A stretch of 64,000 bases of DNA from Pseudoruegeria sp. SHC-113 (GCF_025376885.1 NZ_JAHUBR010000002.1:210279-274278), one strand, 5' to 3'; counted from the first letter of the stretch, positions 16,903 through 26,549 are shown. Translations and numbers: made by a program. The notes: a model not told the origin generated them from the letters alone.

Positions 16903-17694
16903 ATGACCAAATACCAAACGCTTTCCGTCGCCACCGATGCCCGTGGCGTCGTTTCACTCACCCTGAACCGCCCCGAGGCGCGCAACGCGCTCTCGGCCGA
17001 GATGATCGGCGAGCTGACCGATTTTGCCCACACGATCGGGGCCGCGCCCGAGACGCGCGCCGTTGTGCTTTCGGGCGCGGGGAAGGTCTTTTGCGCAGGC
17101 GGTGATCTGGGCTGGATGATGGATCAGATCCGCGCCGACCGCGCCACAAGGATGCGCGAGGCGCGCAAGCTCGCCGAGATGCTGCAGGCGCTCAACGAGA
17201 TGCCGAGCCCGTTGATCGGCAGGATCCACGGCGGGGCCTTTGGCGGTGGCGTGGGGATGGCGAGCGTTTGTGATGTGGCGATTGCCGAGAGCGGCACGAA
17301 GTTTGGCCTCACCGAAACGCGGCTGGGGCTGATCCCCGCCACCATAGGGCCCTACGTGATCGCGCGGATGGGCGAGGGCAAGGCGCGGCGGGTGTTCATG
17401 TCGGCAAGGCTGTTTGGGGCCGAAGAAGCGCAGGCGCTGGACCTGATCGCGGGCCACGCGGCAGCCGAGGCACTGGACGCCCGCATCGAAACCGAGGTCG
17501 CCCCCTATTTGGAGGTCGCCCCCGGCGCGGTGGGGGCCGCCAAGGCGCTGGCGCGGGTACTTGGGCCACGGATCGACGATGTGGTGATCGATGAAACCAT
17601 CACCCGCCTTGCGGACACGTGGGAAACGCCGGAAGCGCGGGAGGGCATCGAGGCCTTCCTGAACAAGGGCGTGCCCAGCTGGCGGCAGGCTTGA
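16903..17694 (+). CDS. Enoyl-CoA hydratase/isomerase, probable methylglutaconyl-CoA hydratase
   Basis: 263 residues, crotonase fold. Oxyanion-hole motifs are VLSGAGKVFCAGGDLGWM (near residue 46) and GGAFGGGVGMASVCD (near 107), with the catalytic Glu region FGLTETRLGLIPA. Pairing with HMG-CoA lyase points to hydration of 3-methylglutaconyl-CoA to HMG-CoA. Specificity for other enoyl-CoAs cannot be excluded from sequence. It is transcribed with the lyase and ends before a convergent GC-rich intergenic region. Confidence 0.88.
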   Translation: MTKYQTLSVATDARGVVSLTLNRPEARNALSAEMIGELTDFAHTIGAAPETRAVVLSGAGKVFCAGGDLGWMMDQIRADRATRMREARKLAEMLQALNEMPSPLIGRIHGGAFGGGVGMASVCDVAIAESGTKFGLTETRLGLIPATIGPYVIARMGEGKARRVFMSARLFGAEEAQALDLIAGHAAAEALDARIETEVAPYLEVAPGAVGAAKALARVLGPRIDDVVIDETITRLADTWETPEAREGIEAFLNKGVPSWRQA

Positions 17695-17701
17695 TCAGAG
17701 C

Positions 17702-17831
17702 GCCATCGCCGTCCCGCGGGGTGGCGAGCCGAGGTTTGTGCTGAGCAGGTTATCTGGCAACCTCCGCGCATGGCTTGAACGGAGCACCCAGTCCAGCCAA
17801 ATCGCCAGCCCGTCCGGGCGGGCCGGCGATG
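17702..17831. repeat. Long inverted-repeat intergenic element containing a dispersed 20-base repeat
   Basis: Outer arms GCCATCGCCG (17702-17711) and CGGCGATGGC (17822-17831) are perfectly complementary, and inside lies the smaller hairpin CCCGTCCGGGCGGG. The 20 bases at 17707-17726 recur identically at 36159-36178. The element sits between convergent genes and may terminate both. There is no T tract. Confidence 0.6.
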
Positions 17832-17858
17832 GCGCGGCGCCTTCGGCTTGTCCCGCGC

Positions 17859-18824
17859 CTAACCGTTCAGCGCCTTGCACTCGGGCACCGGCGTAAGCAC
17901 AGTGCCATCCTTCAGGAACTGGCTGAGGTTGTCGCAGGTGAGATCGCCCATCGCCTGACGGGTTTCCACCGTGCCTGAGCCCACATGCGGCGTGAGCACC
18001 ACGTTGTCCATGCCTTTGAGCGCATCCGGGATCTTCGGCTCCTGCTCAAACACATCAAGCCCCGCCCCGCCGAGTGCGCCGCTTTCCAAAGCGGCCACCA
18101 GCGCGGCCTCATCCACAACAGAGCCGCGCGAGACGTTGACGAGGATGCCCTCAGGCCCCAGCGCCGCAAGCACCTCGGCGTTCACCAGATGCTGCGTGGC
18201 CGCGCCGCCGGGCGTGATGCAGACCAGCACATCGCAGCGCTGCGCCATATCCACCAGATCGGCGCAATAGGTGTAATCCACCGGCTTTTCCGAGCGGCTG
18301 TGATAGAGGATCTCGGCCCCGAAAGCCTTGGCGCGCTCGGCAATCGTCTGGCCGATGCGGCCCAGCCCGAGGATGCCCACGCGGCGGTTCTGCACCGAGC
18401 GGGTGAGCGGGTACGCGCCCTTGGCCTCCCAATCGCCGCTGCGCGCCCAGCGCTCCGAGGGCACCAACTGGCGGGAGACGGCAAGCCAGAGCAGGATCGC
18501 CGTGTCGGCCACCTCATCGTTCAGCACATCCGGTGTGTGGGCCACCAGAATGCCTTTCGCCGCCGCGCCATCGGCGTCGATCGCGTCATAGCCAACGCCG
18601 TAGCTCGAGATAACCTTCACGTTCGGACAGGCCGCCATCACGTCTTCCGGCACCCCCCAATGGCCATCGGTGGCAATCGCATGCACCGACGGGCCGACTT
18701 CGGCCAGAAATTCCGCGCGGTCTTCGCGGCCGAACAGGCGGTGCACGGTGAACTCGGCTTCAAAACGGGCGGTCATGCGCTCCGTCACCTGGCCGACCTG
18801 CAGCAGAACCGGTTTCTCAGACAT
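17859..18824 (-). CDS. D-isomer-specific 2-hydroxyacid dehydrogenase (glyoxylate/hydroxypyruvate reductase-like)
   Basis: 321 residues. NAD(P)-binding motif GLGRIGQTIAERA near residue 150. The catalytic triad is the Arg in NVSRGSVVDE (near 236), the Glu in FEQEP (near 265) and the His in TPHVGSGT (near 283). The family reduces glyoxylate, hydroxypyruvate or other 2-oxoacids. It is the third gene of a minus-strand operon after an IlvD/Edd dehydratase and an FAH hydrolase, with which it overlaps by eight bases. It may act on a two- or three-carbon product of that pathway (inference). Confidence 0.9.
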   Translation of the reverse strand: MSEKPVLLQVGQVTERMTARFEAEFTVHRLFGREDRAEFLAEVGPSVHAIATDGHWGVPEDVMAACPNVKVISSYGVGYDAIDADGAAAKGILVAHTPDVLNDEVADTAILLWLAVSRQLVPSERWARSGDWEAKGAYPLTRSVQNRRVGILGLGRIGQTIAERAKAFGAEILYHSRSEKPVDYTYCADLVDMAQRCDVLVCITPGGAATQHLVNAEVLAALGPEGILVNVSRGSVVDEAALVAALESGALGGAGLDVFEQEPKIPDALKGMDNVVLTPHVGSGTVETRQAMGDLTCDNLSQFLKDGTVLTPVPECKALNG

Positions 18825-19665
18825 CAGCCTTCACCTCTTGCCGCTGGCGGCCCAGCCCTTCGATCCATACGTCCATCACATCGCCTTCCTTCAGGTATTT
18901 CGGTTCGGGTTTCATCCCCATGCCCACGCCCGGAGGCGTGCCGGTGGAGATCACATCGCCCGGGTGCAGGGTAAAAAGCTGGCTCAGATGAGAGATGATC
19001 TGCGCCACGGTGAAGATCATCGTCGCCGTATTGCCCGACTGCATCTGTGCGCCATTCACCGCCAGCCCCATGTCGAGCCGCTGCGGATCGCCCACTTCGT
19101 CGGCCGTCACGAGCCACGGCCCCGTGGGGCCGAAGGTGTCGCAGCTCTTGCCCTTGGTCCACTGGCCGGTGAGCCCGGTCTGGAATTCACGTTCGGAAAC
19201 ATCATTGCAGATGCAATAGCCCGCCACGTAATCCAGCGCCTCGGCCTCGCTCACGTATTTCGCCGCGCGCCCGATCACCACGCCAAGCTCCACCTCCCAA
19301 TCGCTGCGCGTGGAGCCGCGCGGCAGGATCACATCGTCATTGGGGCCGGAAATCGCGGAATTGGCCTTCATGAAGAGGATCGGGTGTTCGGGGATCGGCA
19401 GGCCGCTTTCGGCGGCATGATCGGAGTAGTTGAGCCCGATGCACATGAACTTGCCGATGCTGCCCACGCAGGGGCCCAGCCGGGTTCCGGGGGCCACTTT
19501 GGGCAGCCCCGCGGGATCGAGCGCCCGCAGGCGCGACAGCGTGCGGGCCGACAGGTGCGGCCCGCTGATGTCGGGCACATGGGAGGAGAGATCGCGGATC
19601 CCCCCTTCCCGATCGACGATCCCGGGTTTCTCGGCCCCGGGCGCACCGAAACGCACCAGTTTCAT
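18817..19665 (-). CDS. FAH family hydrolase, probable 2,4-diketo-3-deoxy sugar acid hydrolase
   Basis: 282 residues, two-part FAH protein. The metal site lies in the region SDWEVELGVVIGR, with YICNDVSER-like motif CICNDVSEREFQ and FTLHPGDVISTGTPPGVG near the C-terminus. Its length and its neighbours (an IlvD/Edd sugar-acid dehydratase upstream, a 2-hydroxyacid dehydrogenase downstream) fit the non-phosphorylative sugar acid routes. There an FAH enzyme splits a 2,4-dioxo acid into pyruvate and a small hydroxyacid. RBS AGGAG precedes ATG 19665. Confidence 0.85.
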   Translation of the reverse strand: MKLVRFGAPGAEKPGIVDREGGIRDLSSHVPDISGPHLSARTLSRLRALDPAGLPKVAPGTRLGPCVGSIGKFMCIGLNYSDHAAESGLPIPEHPILFMKANSAISGPNDDVILPRGSTRSDWEVELGVVIGRAAKYVSEAEALDYVAGYCICNDVSEREFQTGLTGQWTKGKSCDTFGPTGPWLVTADEVGDPQRLDMGLAVNGAQMQSGNTATMIFTVAQIISHLSQLFTLHPGDVISTGTPPGVGMGMKPEPKYLKEGDVMDVWIEGLGRQRQEVKADV

Positions 19666-19673
19666 GGCAGCTC

Positions 19674-21464
19674 CTAGTGGTTGTCGCGCGGGAGCGGCCC
19701 CTGCGCGAGGCGTTTGTATTTGTCCGCACCTTCCAGCGTCATGCCTTCAGAGAGCGGGCGCACGCGCTCGCGGAAGATCTCCTGCCAGGGGGTTTGGGAC
19801 TCTGGCGTATAGGGGCGCTCGCCCAGAGTGGCGCGGCGGGCCTCAAGCTCGGCCTCGTCCACCAGCATGTTGGCGGTGCAGGCGTTCAGATCGATGCGGA
19901 TGCGATCGCCGGTTTTCACCAGCGCCAGCCCGCCACCAGCCGCCGCTTCGGGCGATGCGTTCAGGATCGAGGGTGAGCCGGAGGTGCCGGACTGGCGGCC
20001 ATCGCCGACGCAGGGCAGCGCGTGGATGCCCTTTTTCAGCAGGTAGGCCGGCGGACGCATGTTCACCACTTCCGCCGCACCCGGATAGCCGATAGGGCCC
20101 GCGCCGCGCATGATCAGGATGCAATGCTCATCCACGCCGAGGCTCTCGTCGTCGATCCGCTTGTGGAAATCCTCCGGCCCGTCAAAGACGATGGCACGGC
20201 CTTCCCAGGCGTTGGGGCTCTCAGGGTTGGAGAGGTAGCGATCGCGGAACTCGGTGCTGATCACCGAGGTCTTCATGATCGCGGAGTCAAAGAGGTTGCC
20301 CGACAGGTTGATGAACCCGGCCGCCGGGACGAGCGGTGCCGAAACGGGCATGATCACGTCATCGTTCTCGGTGCGGCGCTCGGCGCAGTTGTCGCCCATC
20401 GTCTTGCCGTTGGCGGTGATCGCATCGGGGTGCGGCAGCAGCCCGGCGGCGATCAACTCGCCCACCACGGCCGGCACGCCGCCTGCGCGGTGGTAATCCT
20501 CGCCCAGATATTTGCCCGCCGGCTGCAGGTTCACCAAGAGCGGCACCTTGTGGCCCAGCGCCTGCCAGTCGTCGTTGTTCAGCTCCACGCCCAGATGGCG
20601 GGCGATGCCGTTCAGGTGGATCGGCGCATTGGTGGAGCCGCCGATGGCGGAGTTGATCACGATGGCATTCTCAAACGCCTCGCGCGTCATGATGTCGGTC
20701 GGCTTCAGATCCTCGCGCACCATGTCCACGATGCGTTTGCCGGTCTCGTAGCTGATCTGGCCGCGCTCGCGGTAGGGCGCGGGGATGGCGGCGGAGCCCG
20801 GCAGCTGCATGCCCAGCGCCTCGGCCAGCGAGTTCATCGTGGTGGCGGTGCCCATAGTGTTGCAATAGCCCACGGACGGCGCAGACGAGGCGGCCAGTTC
20901 CATGAAACCGTCATCGTCGATCTCGCCGGTGGCCAGCAGTTCGCGGGCCTTCCAGATCACCGTGCCGGAGCCTGCGCGCTCGCCCTTGTACCAGCCGTTC
21001 AGCATCGGGCCAACCGAGAGCGCGATGGCGGGAATGTTCACCGTCGCCGCTGCCATCAGCAGGGCCGGGGTTGTCTTGTCGCAGCCGATGTTGAGCACTA
21101 CGCCGTCGATCGGGTAGCCGTAGAGCGTTTCCACGAGGCTCAGGTAAGCGAGGTTGCGGTCAAGGCTCGCTGTGGGGCGCTTGCCGGTTTCCTGAATCGG
21201 ATGCACCGGGATCTCGATCACCGTGCCGCCGGCGGCGATGATGCCGTCGCGCACGCGTTTGCTCAGCTCGATATGGTGGCGGTTGCAGGGGCTCAGATCG
21301 CTGCCCGTCTGGGCGATGCCGATGATCGGCTTGCCCGATTGCAGCTCTTCGCGGGTCAGCCCGTAGTTCAAATAACGTTCGAGATAGAGCGCGGTCATCT
21401 CGTGGTTGTCGGGGTTGTTGAACCATTGCTGGCTGCGCAGCGGGCGTTTGGTGTCTTGCGTCAC
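19674..21464 (-). CDS. IlvD/Edd family sugar acid dehydratase (xylonate/arabonate/fuconate type)
   Basis: 596 residues from GTG 21464, chosen because AGGAGA sits eight bases upstream. Fe-S-type dehydratase with [16 protein letters not shown] near residue 57, [15 protein letters not shown] near 128, [15 protein letters not shown] near 200 and [14 protein letters not shown] near 505. These are features of the pentonate/hexonate group rather than IlvD proper. It dehydrates an aldonic acid to a 2-keto-3-deoxy acid. First gene of an operon with the FAH hydrolase and hydroxyacid dehydrogenase. Exact substrate unknown. Confidence 0.9.
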   Translation of the reverse strand: MTQDTKRPLRSQQWFNNPDNHEMTALYLERYLNYGLTREELQSGKPIIGIAQTGSDLSPCNRHHIELSKRVRDGIIAAGGTVIEIPVHPIQETGKRPTASLDRNLAYLSLVETLYGYPIDGVVLNIGCDKTTPALLMAAATVNIPAIALSVGPMLNGWYKGERAGSGTVIWKARELLATGEIDDDGFMELAASSAPSVGYCNTMGTATTMNSLAEALGMQLPGSAAIPAPYRERGQISYETGKRIVDMVREDLKPTDIMTREAFENAIVINSAIGGSTNAPIHLNGIARHLGVELNNDDWQALGHKVPLLVNLQPAGKYLGEDYHRAGGVPAVVGELIAAGLLPHPDAITANGKTMGDNCAERRTENDDVIMPVSAPLVPAAGFINLSGNLFDSAIMKTSVISTEFRDRYLSNPESPNAWEGRAIVFDGPEDFHKRIDDESLGVDEHCILIMRGAGPIGYPGAAEVVNMRPPAYLLKKGIHALPCVGDGRQSGTSGSPSILNASPEAAAGGGLALVKTGDRIRIDLNACTANMLVDEAELEARRATLGERPYTPESQTPWQEIFRERVRPLSEGMTLEGADKYKRLAQGPLPRDNH

Positions 21465-21785
21465 GCTCAAATTCTCCTGGTCCGGGCCCCGACTCAAAAT
21501 AGCAGGCACCCGATAAGTGGCACTTGTTTCGATCGTCCCGAAGCCGCGCAACGCCGGGAGGGACGGCGCGGGATCCGAGGTGTCAACTAATTGGGAATGC
21601 TTTCCTTTTCCTTCCCTTTCGTCCGGAGCCCCGCCACGCGAACACTCGAGTGCACGCTATTTTGGTGCTGCTCGAAGCTTGGCGAAAATGGGTCTGGCCG
21701 CGGGCGAGCCTAGTCTCTAGGCTTCGCCGAAATCAAGGGCGGAACCGCTGCGCAGGCCCCTGCGCCGCGCCAGGAGGGACACATC
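21465..21785. promoter_or_regulatory. Divergent promoter region between the dehydratase operon and the dehydrogenase operon
   Basis: 321 bases without a gene. It must carry promoters for the minus-strand dehydratase operon and the plus-strand 21786 gene. AT-rich patches lie at about 21585-21620 and 21655-21670. An AGGAGGG ribosome site at 21773-21778 serves the gene at 21786. I see no strong palindrome or terminator. Confidence 0.5.
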
Positions 21786-22667
21786 ATGACGAAACCGACA
21801 ATCGCACTTTTGGGCACCGGGCTGATGGGCGCGCCGATGGCGGCCAACCTCTGCCGGGCCGGATACCCTTTGCGGGTTTGGAACCGCACCCGCACCAAAG
21901 CCGAGCCGTTGGCGGCCCAAGGCGCGCAGGTCTGTGACAGCGCAGCTGAGGCCGTTGCCGGGGTCGATATCGTGATCTCGATGATGGCGGACGGACCAAC
22001 CACCGCTGCCGTGCAGGCCGAGCCCGATCTGCGCGCCGGGCTGAAGGCGGGGGCCCTCTGGATCGAGATGGCCTCGGTCAAACCCGAAGAAGCCCGCGCG
22101 CAGGCCGCCGATCTGGCCAAGCTCGGCCTGCGCCACCTCGATGCGCCGGTCTCCGGCGGCACCAAGGGTGCGGAAGGGGCGAAGCTCGCGATCATGGTAG
22201 GCGGTGAAGCCGAGGTCTTTGCCGAAGCTGAGCCTGTGCTCTCTGCCATGGGCCGCCCGGTGCATGTGGGGCCGTCGGGCAGCGGAGAGCTGTCCAAACT
22301 GGCCAACCAATCCATCGTTGCGATCACCATCGCCGCCGTGGCCGAGGCCATGCTTCTGCTCGAAAAGGGCGGCGCCAACCCGGCTGCCGTGCGCGACGCG
22401 CTGAAGGGCGGCTTTGCGGATTCCACGATCCTGCAACAGCACGGCCAGCGGATGACCGAAGGCAATTTCGTGCCCGGCGGGCTGACGAAATTTCAGGTCA
22501 AGGATCTGGACAACGTGCTGGCAGAGGCCGCCGGGCTGGGCCTGACCCTGCCCACGACCCATGACGTGAACGAACGCTTCCGCCACCTGTGCGACGCGAT
22601 GGATGGTGGCGACATGGATCACTCCGCGCTCTACCTCGAACTCAAGCAACGCAACGGGCTGGTGTGA
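21786..22667 (+). CDS. 3-hydroxyisobutyrate dehydrogenase family oxidoreductase (possible L-threonate dehydrogenase or tartronate semialdehyde reductase)
   Basis: 293 residues. N-terminal Rossmann motif GTGLMGAPMAANL; substrate-binding motif DAPVSGGTKGA near residue 120; catalytic Lys in SGELSKLANQ near residue 172. These are canonical for beta-hydroxyacid dehydrogenases. It is followed after one base by a denD-like gene, so the two may oxidise related four-carbon acids (threonate and erythronate) or act in sequence. The family alone does not fix the substrate. Confidence 0.87.
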   Translation: MTKPTIALLGTGLMGAPMAANLCRAGYPLRVWNRTRTKAEPLAAQGAQVCDSAAEAVAGVDIVISMMADGPTTAAVQAEPDLRAGLKAGALWIEMASVKPEEARAQAADLAKLGLRHLDAPVSGGTKGAEGAKLAIMVGGEAEVFAEAEPVLSAMGRPVHVGPSGSGELSKLANQSIVAITIAAVAEAMLLLEKGGANPAAVRDALKGGFADSTILQQHGQRMTEGNFVPGGLTKFQVKDLDNVLAEAAGLGLTLPTTHDVNERFRHLCDAMDGGDMDHSALYLELKQRNGLV

Positions 22668-22668
22668 G

Positions 22669-23679
22669 ATGCGTGACATCGAGGAAATCCTGATCATCGG
22701 CGGCGGTGGCATGGTGGGCCAGAAGCTCGCCCATGCCCTCGTGCAGGCACCGCTGACGCCCGATACCACCTCCGCCCTCACCCTGATGGACCTCGGCTTC
22801 CCGCCCGAAAGCCCAATGGGCGCACGGCAGATCATCGCCAATGTCTCCGATCCTGCGCCACTCAAGGCGGCGCTGGCCGAGCGCCCGGCGGTGATCTTCC
22901 ATTTCGCCGCCATCGTCTCCGGGCAGGCGGAGGCCGATTTCGATCTGGGCTGGGAGGTCAATCACATGGCCTTCTGGCGTTTCCTCGAAACGGTGCGCCA
23001 CGAGCATATCGCCAGCGGTGGCAGCTACTGCCCGCGCGTGGTGTTCACCTCCTCCATTGCCGTCTTTGGCGGCCCCTACCCCGAGGTGATCGACGACGGC
23101 TTCCCGCCCGCGCCGCTCACCTCCTACGGGGCACAGAAGGCGGCCTGCGAACTGATGCTGGCCGATTTCTCCCGCAAGGGGTTTCTGGACGGGATCGCCA
23201 TCCGCCTGCCCACGATCTGCGTGCGGCCCGGCAAGCCCAACAAGGCGGCCTCGGGCTTCTTCTCGGGCATCATCCGCGAGCCGCTGAACGGGCAGGACGC
23301 GGTGCTGCCCGTCGGCACGGACGTGCGCCACTGGCACGCCTCCCCCGCCTCCGCCGTCGGCTTCCTGCGCCATGCCGCGCGGCTGGATACAGGCCAACTC
23401 GGACAGCGCCGCGCGCTGAACCTGCCCGGCGTTTCCTGCACGGTGGAAGAGCAGATCGAAGCCCTGCGCGATGTGGCCGGGAATGATGTGTTGGCACTGA
23501 TCAAACCGCAGCCTGATCCGACCATTGAGGCTATCGTGGCCGGCTGGCCGCGCAATTTCGCCCCCGAACGGGCGCTGGCGCTTGGCTTCACGGCGGATGC
23601 AGACTTCCGCAGCATCATCGAAGCTTACATCCGTGACGATCTCGCGCCTGAACAGGCTCAGAGGTTGCGCTTGAGGTGA
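22669..23679 (+). CDS. denD: D-erythronate dehydrogenase (NAD-dependent epimerase-type SDR)
   Basis: 336 residues from ATG 22669. Extended SDR with IIGGGGMVGQKLA at residues 9-21, a catalytic Tyr153-x-x-x-Lys157 and the stretch RPGKPNKAASGFFSGIIREP (near 186), which I recognise as characteristic of DenD. DenD oxidises D-erythronate to 2-oxo-D-erythronate, the first step of a tetronate route completed by an isomerase, OtnK and OtnC. OtnK and OtnC homologues are in this window at 45.5-47.4 kb. The 3' end overlaps the convergent GntR gene by 22 bases. Confidence 0.78.
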   Translation: MRDIEEILIIGGGGMVGQKLAHALVQAPLTPDTTSALTLMDLGFPPESPMGARQIIANVSDPAPLKAALAERPAVIFHFAAIVSGQAEADFDLGWEVNHMAFWRFLETVRHEHIASGGSYCPRVVFTSSIAVFGGPYPEVIDDGFPPAPLTSYGAQKAACELMLADFSRKGFLDGIAIRLPTICVRPGKPNKAASGFFSGIIREPLNGQDAVLPVGTDVRHWHASPASAVGFLRHAARLDTGQLGQRRALNLPGVSCTVEEQIEALRDVAGNDVLALIKPQPDPTIEAIVAGWPRNFAPERALALGFTADADFRSIIEAYIRDDLAPEQAQRLRLR

Positions 23680-24305
23680 TCGTGGATCGCCTTGCGGCAG
23701 GCGGCTTCATCGCGGCCCAGAGCGGCGTCGAGGATCGTCTGGTGCTCACCGATGATGGCGCGGAAGTAATCGCCGCCGAAATCCCGTTCCAGCGCGAACA
23801 TCTGCTGGCGGAACTGAAGGTAGATGCTGTCGAAGCTGTGCAGCAGGATCGGCGAGTCACAGGCCGAGATCAGCGTGCGGTGAAAATCATACTCCGCCGA
23901 ACTCCAGAGCGCGCTGTCCTCGCCCGGCGCTCCTGATTCTCGCGCGATTCGGGTTTCGATATGCACAAGTTTATGATGCGCGGCCGTGAGTTGCGCCTCC
24001 CATGCGACGCCGCCAAGCTTCATCGAGCGCGCGGCGCCCTCCTGTTCGAGCATGATTCGAAACCGGGTCACGTCAGCGCGAATCGACTGTGAGCAGGGCT
24101 GTGTACGAAAGCCGCGCTGCAACTCGAAGGTGACGAGCCCCATCGATGACAGCCGCAGCAAAACATCCCGGATCGTATTGGCCGAACAGCCGTATGCGCC
24201 TTGTAACGTGCCGGGTTTGAGCTTTGCTGCAGCGCCGAAATAGCCGTTGATCAGCTTGTCCTGAAGGTCGCTGTAGATGGCTGCGGTGTCGGCGCTTTTG
24301 ACCAT
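23658..24305 (-). CDS. GntR family regulator with FCD ligand-binding domain
   Basis: 215 residues. N-terminal winged helix (about 1-70, including GCSANTIRDVLLRLSSMGLV) and a C-terminal FCD helical domain with metal-ligand positions in EYDFHRTL, GEHQTIL and IHDHLK. It is divergent from the TRAP transporter genes and convergent with denD, so it probably controls the sugar-acid island in response to a carboxylic acid. The C-terminal codons overlap the denD 3' end by 22 bases. Confidence 0.9.
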   Translation of the reverse strand: MVKSADTAAIYSDLQDKLINGYFGAAAKLKPGTLQGAYGCSANTIRDVLLRLSSMGLVTFELQRGFRTQPCSQSIRADVTRFRIMLEQEGAARSMKLGGVAWEAQLTAAHHKLVHIETRIARESGAPGEDSALWSSAEYDFHRTLISACDSPILLHSFDSIYLQFRQQMFALERDFGGDYFRAIIGEHQTILDAALGRDEAACRKAIHDHLKRNL

Positions 24306-24530
24306 GATCTGCTCCCAAGGCTTGCCCGCACGCTCCCCCGCGCGGGCCTCAACCTGACCGGAATCCGTAGCATGAGCTTCCGCAAGATTTCCAGAAATTT
24401 CAAAATTTTTTTCTTTTTCAAATTATTGTTGGCACATCGAAAAGCCGTTGCTAGGCTCCCCCTGCGTCAATCCGGCACGGCCAGGGAGGAAGGCTTTCGG
24501 ACGCGCAACGACAACATTGGGAGGAACACC
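24306..24530. promoter_or_regulatory. AT-rich divergent promoter region of gntR and the TRAP operon
   Basis: 225 bases. A very AT-rich core at 24380-24430 (A and T runs around AAATTTCAAAATTTTTTT) stands out against the surrounding GC-rich DNA and probably holds both promoters and the GntR site. A GGGAGGA ribosome site (24519-24525) precedes the dctP start at 24531. Confidence 0.5.
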
Positions 24531-25547
24531 ATGAAACTCAGGAAACTGGCTGCGGCCTTGGCCGGTGCGACGGCACTCATCGCGGGCACCGCGATCAGCG
24601 CGGACACCACGAAGCTGCGCATCCAGACGCACTACGCCCCGGAAACTGTCTCCGGCAAGCTGGCCGCACAATACATGGAAGACATCCAGGCGATGTCCAA
24701 CGGCGAGATCGAAGTAGAGATGTTCTACTCGTCCTCCGTTGTGAAATCGGTGGAAACCTTCGACGCTGCCGCTACCGGCATCCTCGATTGCGACATGACC
24801 GGCGGTGGCTACCAGACCGGCAAAAACTCCGCCTTCCAGTTCGTGGGCGACATCATGGGCGGCTACGACACCCCCTACCAGCAGCTGTCCTGGCTGTATT
24901 TCGGTGGCGGCAAGGAAGCAGCGGCTCCGCTCTACAACAAGTACGGCATGGAGCTGATCGGCTGGTGGGTCTACGGCCAGGAGAGCTTCGCCTCCTCCAA
25001 GCCCATCGAGAAAGTGGAAGACTTCAAGGATTGGAAATTCCGCTCCCCTCCGGGCATGCAGACGATCATCTTTGAGAAGCTCGGCGCATCCCCGATCGTG
25101 ATGGATTTCACCGAGATCTTCACCGCGCTTGAAACCGGTATCATCGACGGTGCAGACGCCTCCGGCCTTGCCAACAACGTTGGCCTTGGTCTCTACGACA
25201 TCGTGAAATACGCCAACTTCCCCGGCTTCCACTCGATGCCGTCCGACCACCTCGCCTGCAACAAGGCCGTGTTCGACGCGATGCCCGAGCATCACCAGCG
25301 CATCATGAAAGTTGCGATGGAAGCTCTGGCCCTGCGCACCGCGCTGACCTTCGAGAAAGCCAACGCCGAAGCCGCCGCCAAACTGCGTGCCGATGGCGTG
25401 ACTCTGTCTCAGTGGTCCACCGAGGAGCTCAACAAGTTCCGCGGCGCGGCCCAGGCCGCCTGGGGTGAGTTCGCCGATACGCCGGAAGCCAAGGCTCTGG
25501 TGGAATCGCACCTTGCCTACCTCGAGCAGCTTGGCTTGAAACAGTAA
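24531..25547 (+). CDS. TRAP transporter substrate-binding protein DctP
   Basis: 338 residues from ATG 24531. Sec signal peptide (about 1-24, cleavage near AISA-DT). DctP family fold includes YGMELIGWWVYGQESFAS and the conserved Arg region WKFRSPPGMQ near residue 172, which binds the substrate carboxylate. It delivers a carboxylate, probably a sugar acid given the neighbouring dehydratase and dehydrogenases, to the DctQM membrane complex. A strong intercistronic terminator follows, so dctP mRNA should exceed that of dctQM. Confidence 0.92.
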   Translation: MKLRKLAAALAGATALIAGTAISADTTKLRIQTHYAPETVSGKLAAQYMEDIQAMSNGEIEVEMFYSSSVVKSVETFDAAATGILDCDMTGGGYQTGKNSAFQFVGDIMGGYDTPYQQLSWLYFGGGKEAAAPLYNKYGMELIGWWVYGQESFASSKPIEKVEDFKDWKFRSPPGMQTIIFEKLGASPIVMDFTEIFTALETGIIDGADASGLANNVGLGLYDIVKYANFPGFHSMPSDHLACNKAVFDAMPEHHQRIMKVAMEALALRTALTFEKANAEAAAKLRADGVTLSQWSTEELNKFRGAAQAAWGEFADTPEAKALVESHLAYLEQLGLKQ

Positions 25548-25562
25548 GCCAACCCACAGACA

Positions 25563-25594
25563 GACCCCGCCCGCATTGGGCGGGGTCTTTTTTT
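25563..25594 (+). terminator. Intercistronic terminator/attenuator between dctP and dctQ
   Basis: Perfect ten-base arms GACCCCGCCC (25563-25572) and GGGCGGGGTC (25578-25587) with a five-base loop, followed by TTTTTTT (25588-25594). It is a textbook Rho-independent terminator inside an operon, 15 bases after the dctP stop and about 50 bases before the dctQ start. Confidence 0.92.
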
Positions 25595-25643
25595 GTCTTT
25601 GCAGCAGGGCAAAGGCAAACACCTCTGGAGACATGGGGACAAC

Positions 25644-26549
25644 ATGCCGGAAAAATCAGGGAGCTTGGTCGAGTGGCTTGTGCCGCTGGCCTTCATATTC
25701 TGCGCGGGCTGGGTCATCTGGCACATGCCAGCCTTCACGCTCACCTTGGCGACGCCCGAAGATCCTTCGCAATACGACAAGCTTCTGGCTCTGTTCAAAC
25801 GCGCAGACATCACACCCAATCTGCCCGGCCTCTTCGGCGGCTATGCGGATATCATCGACTGGCTGGCCCTGCTGATGATCCCGGCGCTCGCCTATGTGGG
25901 CATGCGCACGGTGCGCCGCGCGCCGATGGAATTTGAAAGCTGGCGCGCGATTGACCGCCTGTCGGTCTTCATCGGCCGTGTCACCATGATGCTGATCGTC
26001 GTGCTCTGCTGCGTGATGATCTACGAGGTGATCCTGCGTTACATCTTCGAGGCCCCAACGCTCTGGGCCAACGAGCTTTCGCTCTGGCTTGCAGGCTTCG
26101 TTTTTCTTTGCGCCGGGCTCTACGCCATGCAACAGCGCAGCCACATCCGGATTTTCCTGATCTACGACATGCTGCCGCGCAACCTGCAGCGCACCTGCGA
26201 CGTGATCTCCACTGTCCTGATCGTGACCTTCGCCTTCTTCCTATTCTATGGCGGCTATGGCGAAGCCTTCGACAAGTTCTACCGCTGGGAGACCTTCGGC
26301 ACCGTTTTTGACCCGCCGATCCCCGCCACCCTGAAACCCATGGTGCTGATCGTGGTGACGCTCGTGGCCTTCCAGGCCATCGTGAACCTGATCTCCGACT
26401 GGAACGCCGAGCCGGTGGTACACACCGCCGCCGATGACATCGACGAAGACGAACTCGCGCGCCTGCGCGCCGCTGTCGGCCATGATGGTGTCGGCGAGTT
26501 GGACGTCACGCGCGGCTCCATTCAATCCAACGAATACGAGAAACGCTGA
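25644..26549 (+). CDS. TRAP transporter small permease DctQ, enlarged
   Basis: 301 residues from ATG 25644, against roughly 160-220 in ordinary DctQ. It has extra membrane segments at the N-terminus (about residues 8-30 and 70-90) before the usual four-helix DctQ core (about 110-260), and a polar acidic tail. DctQ bridges DctP and DctM. The stop codon overlaps the dctM start by one base. Confidence 0.87.
   Translation: MPEKSGSLVEWLVPLAFIFCAGWVIWHMPAFTLTLATPEDPSQYDKLLALFKRADITPNLPGLFGGYADIIDWLALLMIPALAYVGMRTVRRAPMEFESWRAIDRLSVFIGRVTMMLIVVLCCVMIYEVILRYIFEAPTLWANELSLWLAGFVFLCAGLYAMQQRSHIRIFLIYDMLPRNLQRTCDVISTVLIVTFAFFLFYGGYGEAFDKFYRWETFGTVFDPPIPATLKPMVLIVVTLVAFQAIVNLISDWNAEPVVHTAADDIDEDELARLRAAVGHDGVGELDVTRGSIQSNEYEKR

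Noticed and set aside
20022..21590. 522-codon plus-strand frame opposite the IlvD/Edd dehydratase
   Set aside because: Antisense shadow of a gene with clear Fe-S dehydratase motifs; the frame is low in hydrophobic patterning and has no recognisable domain.
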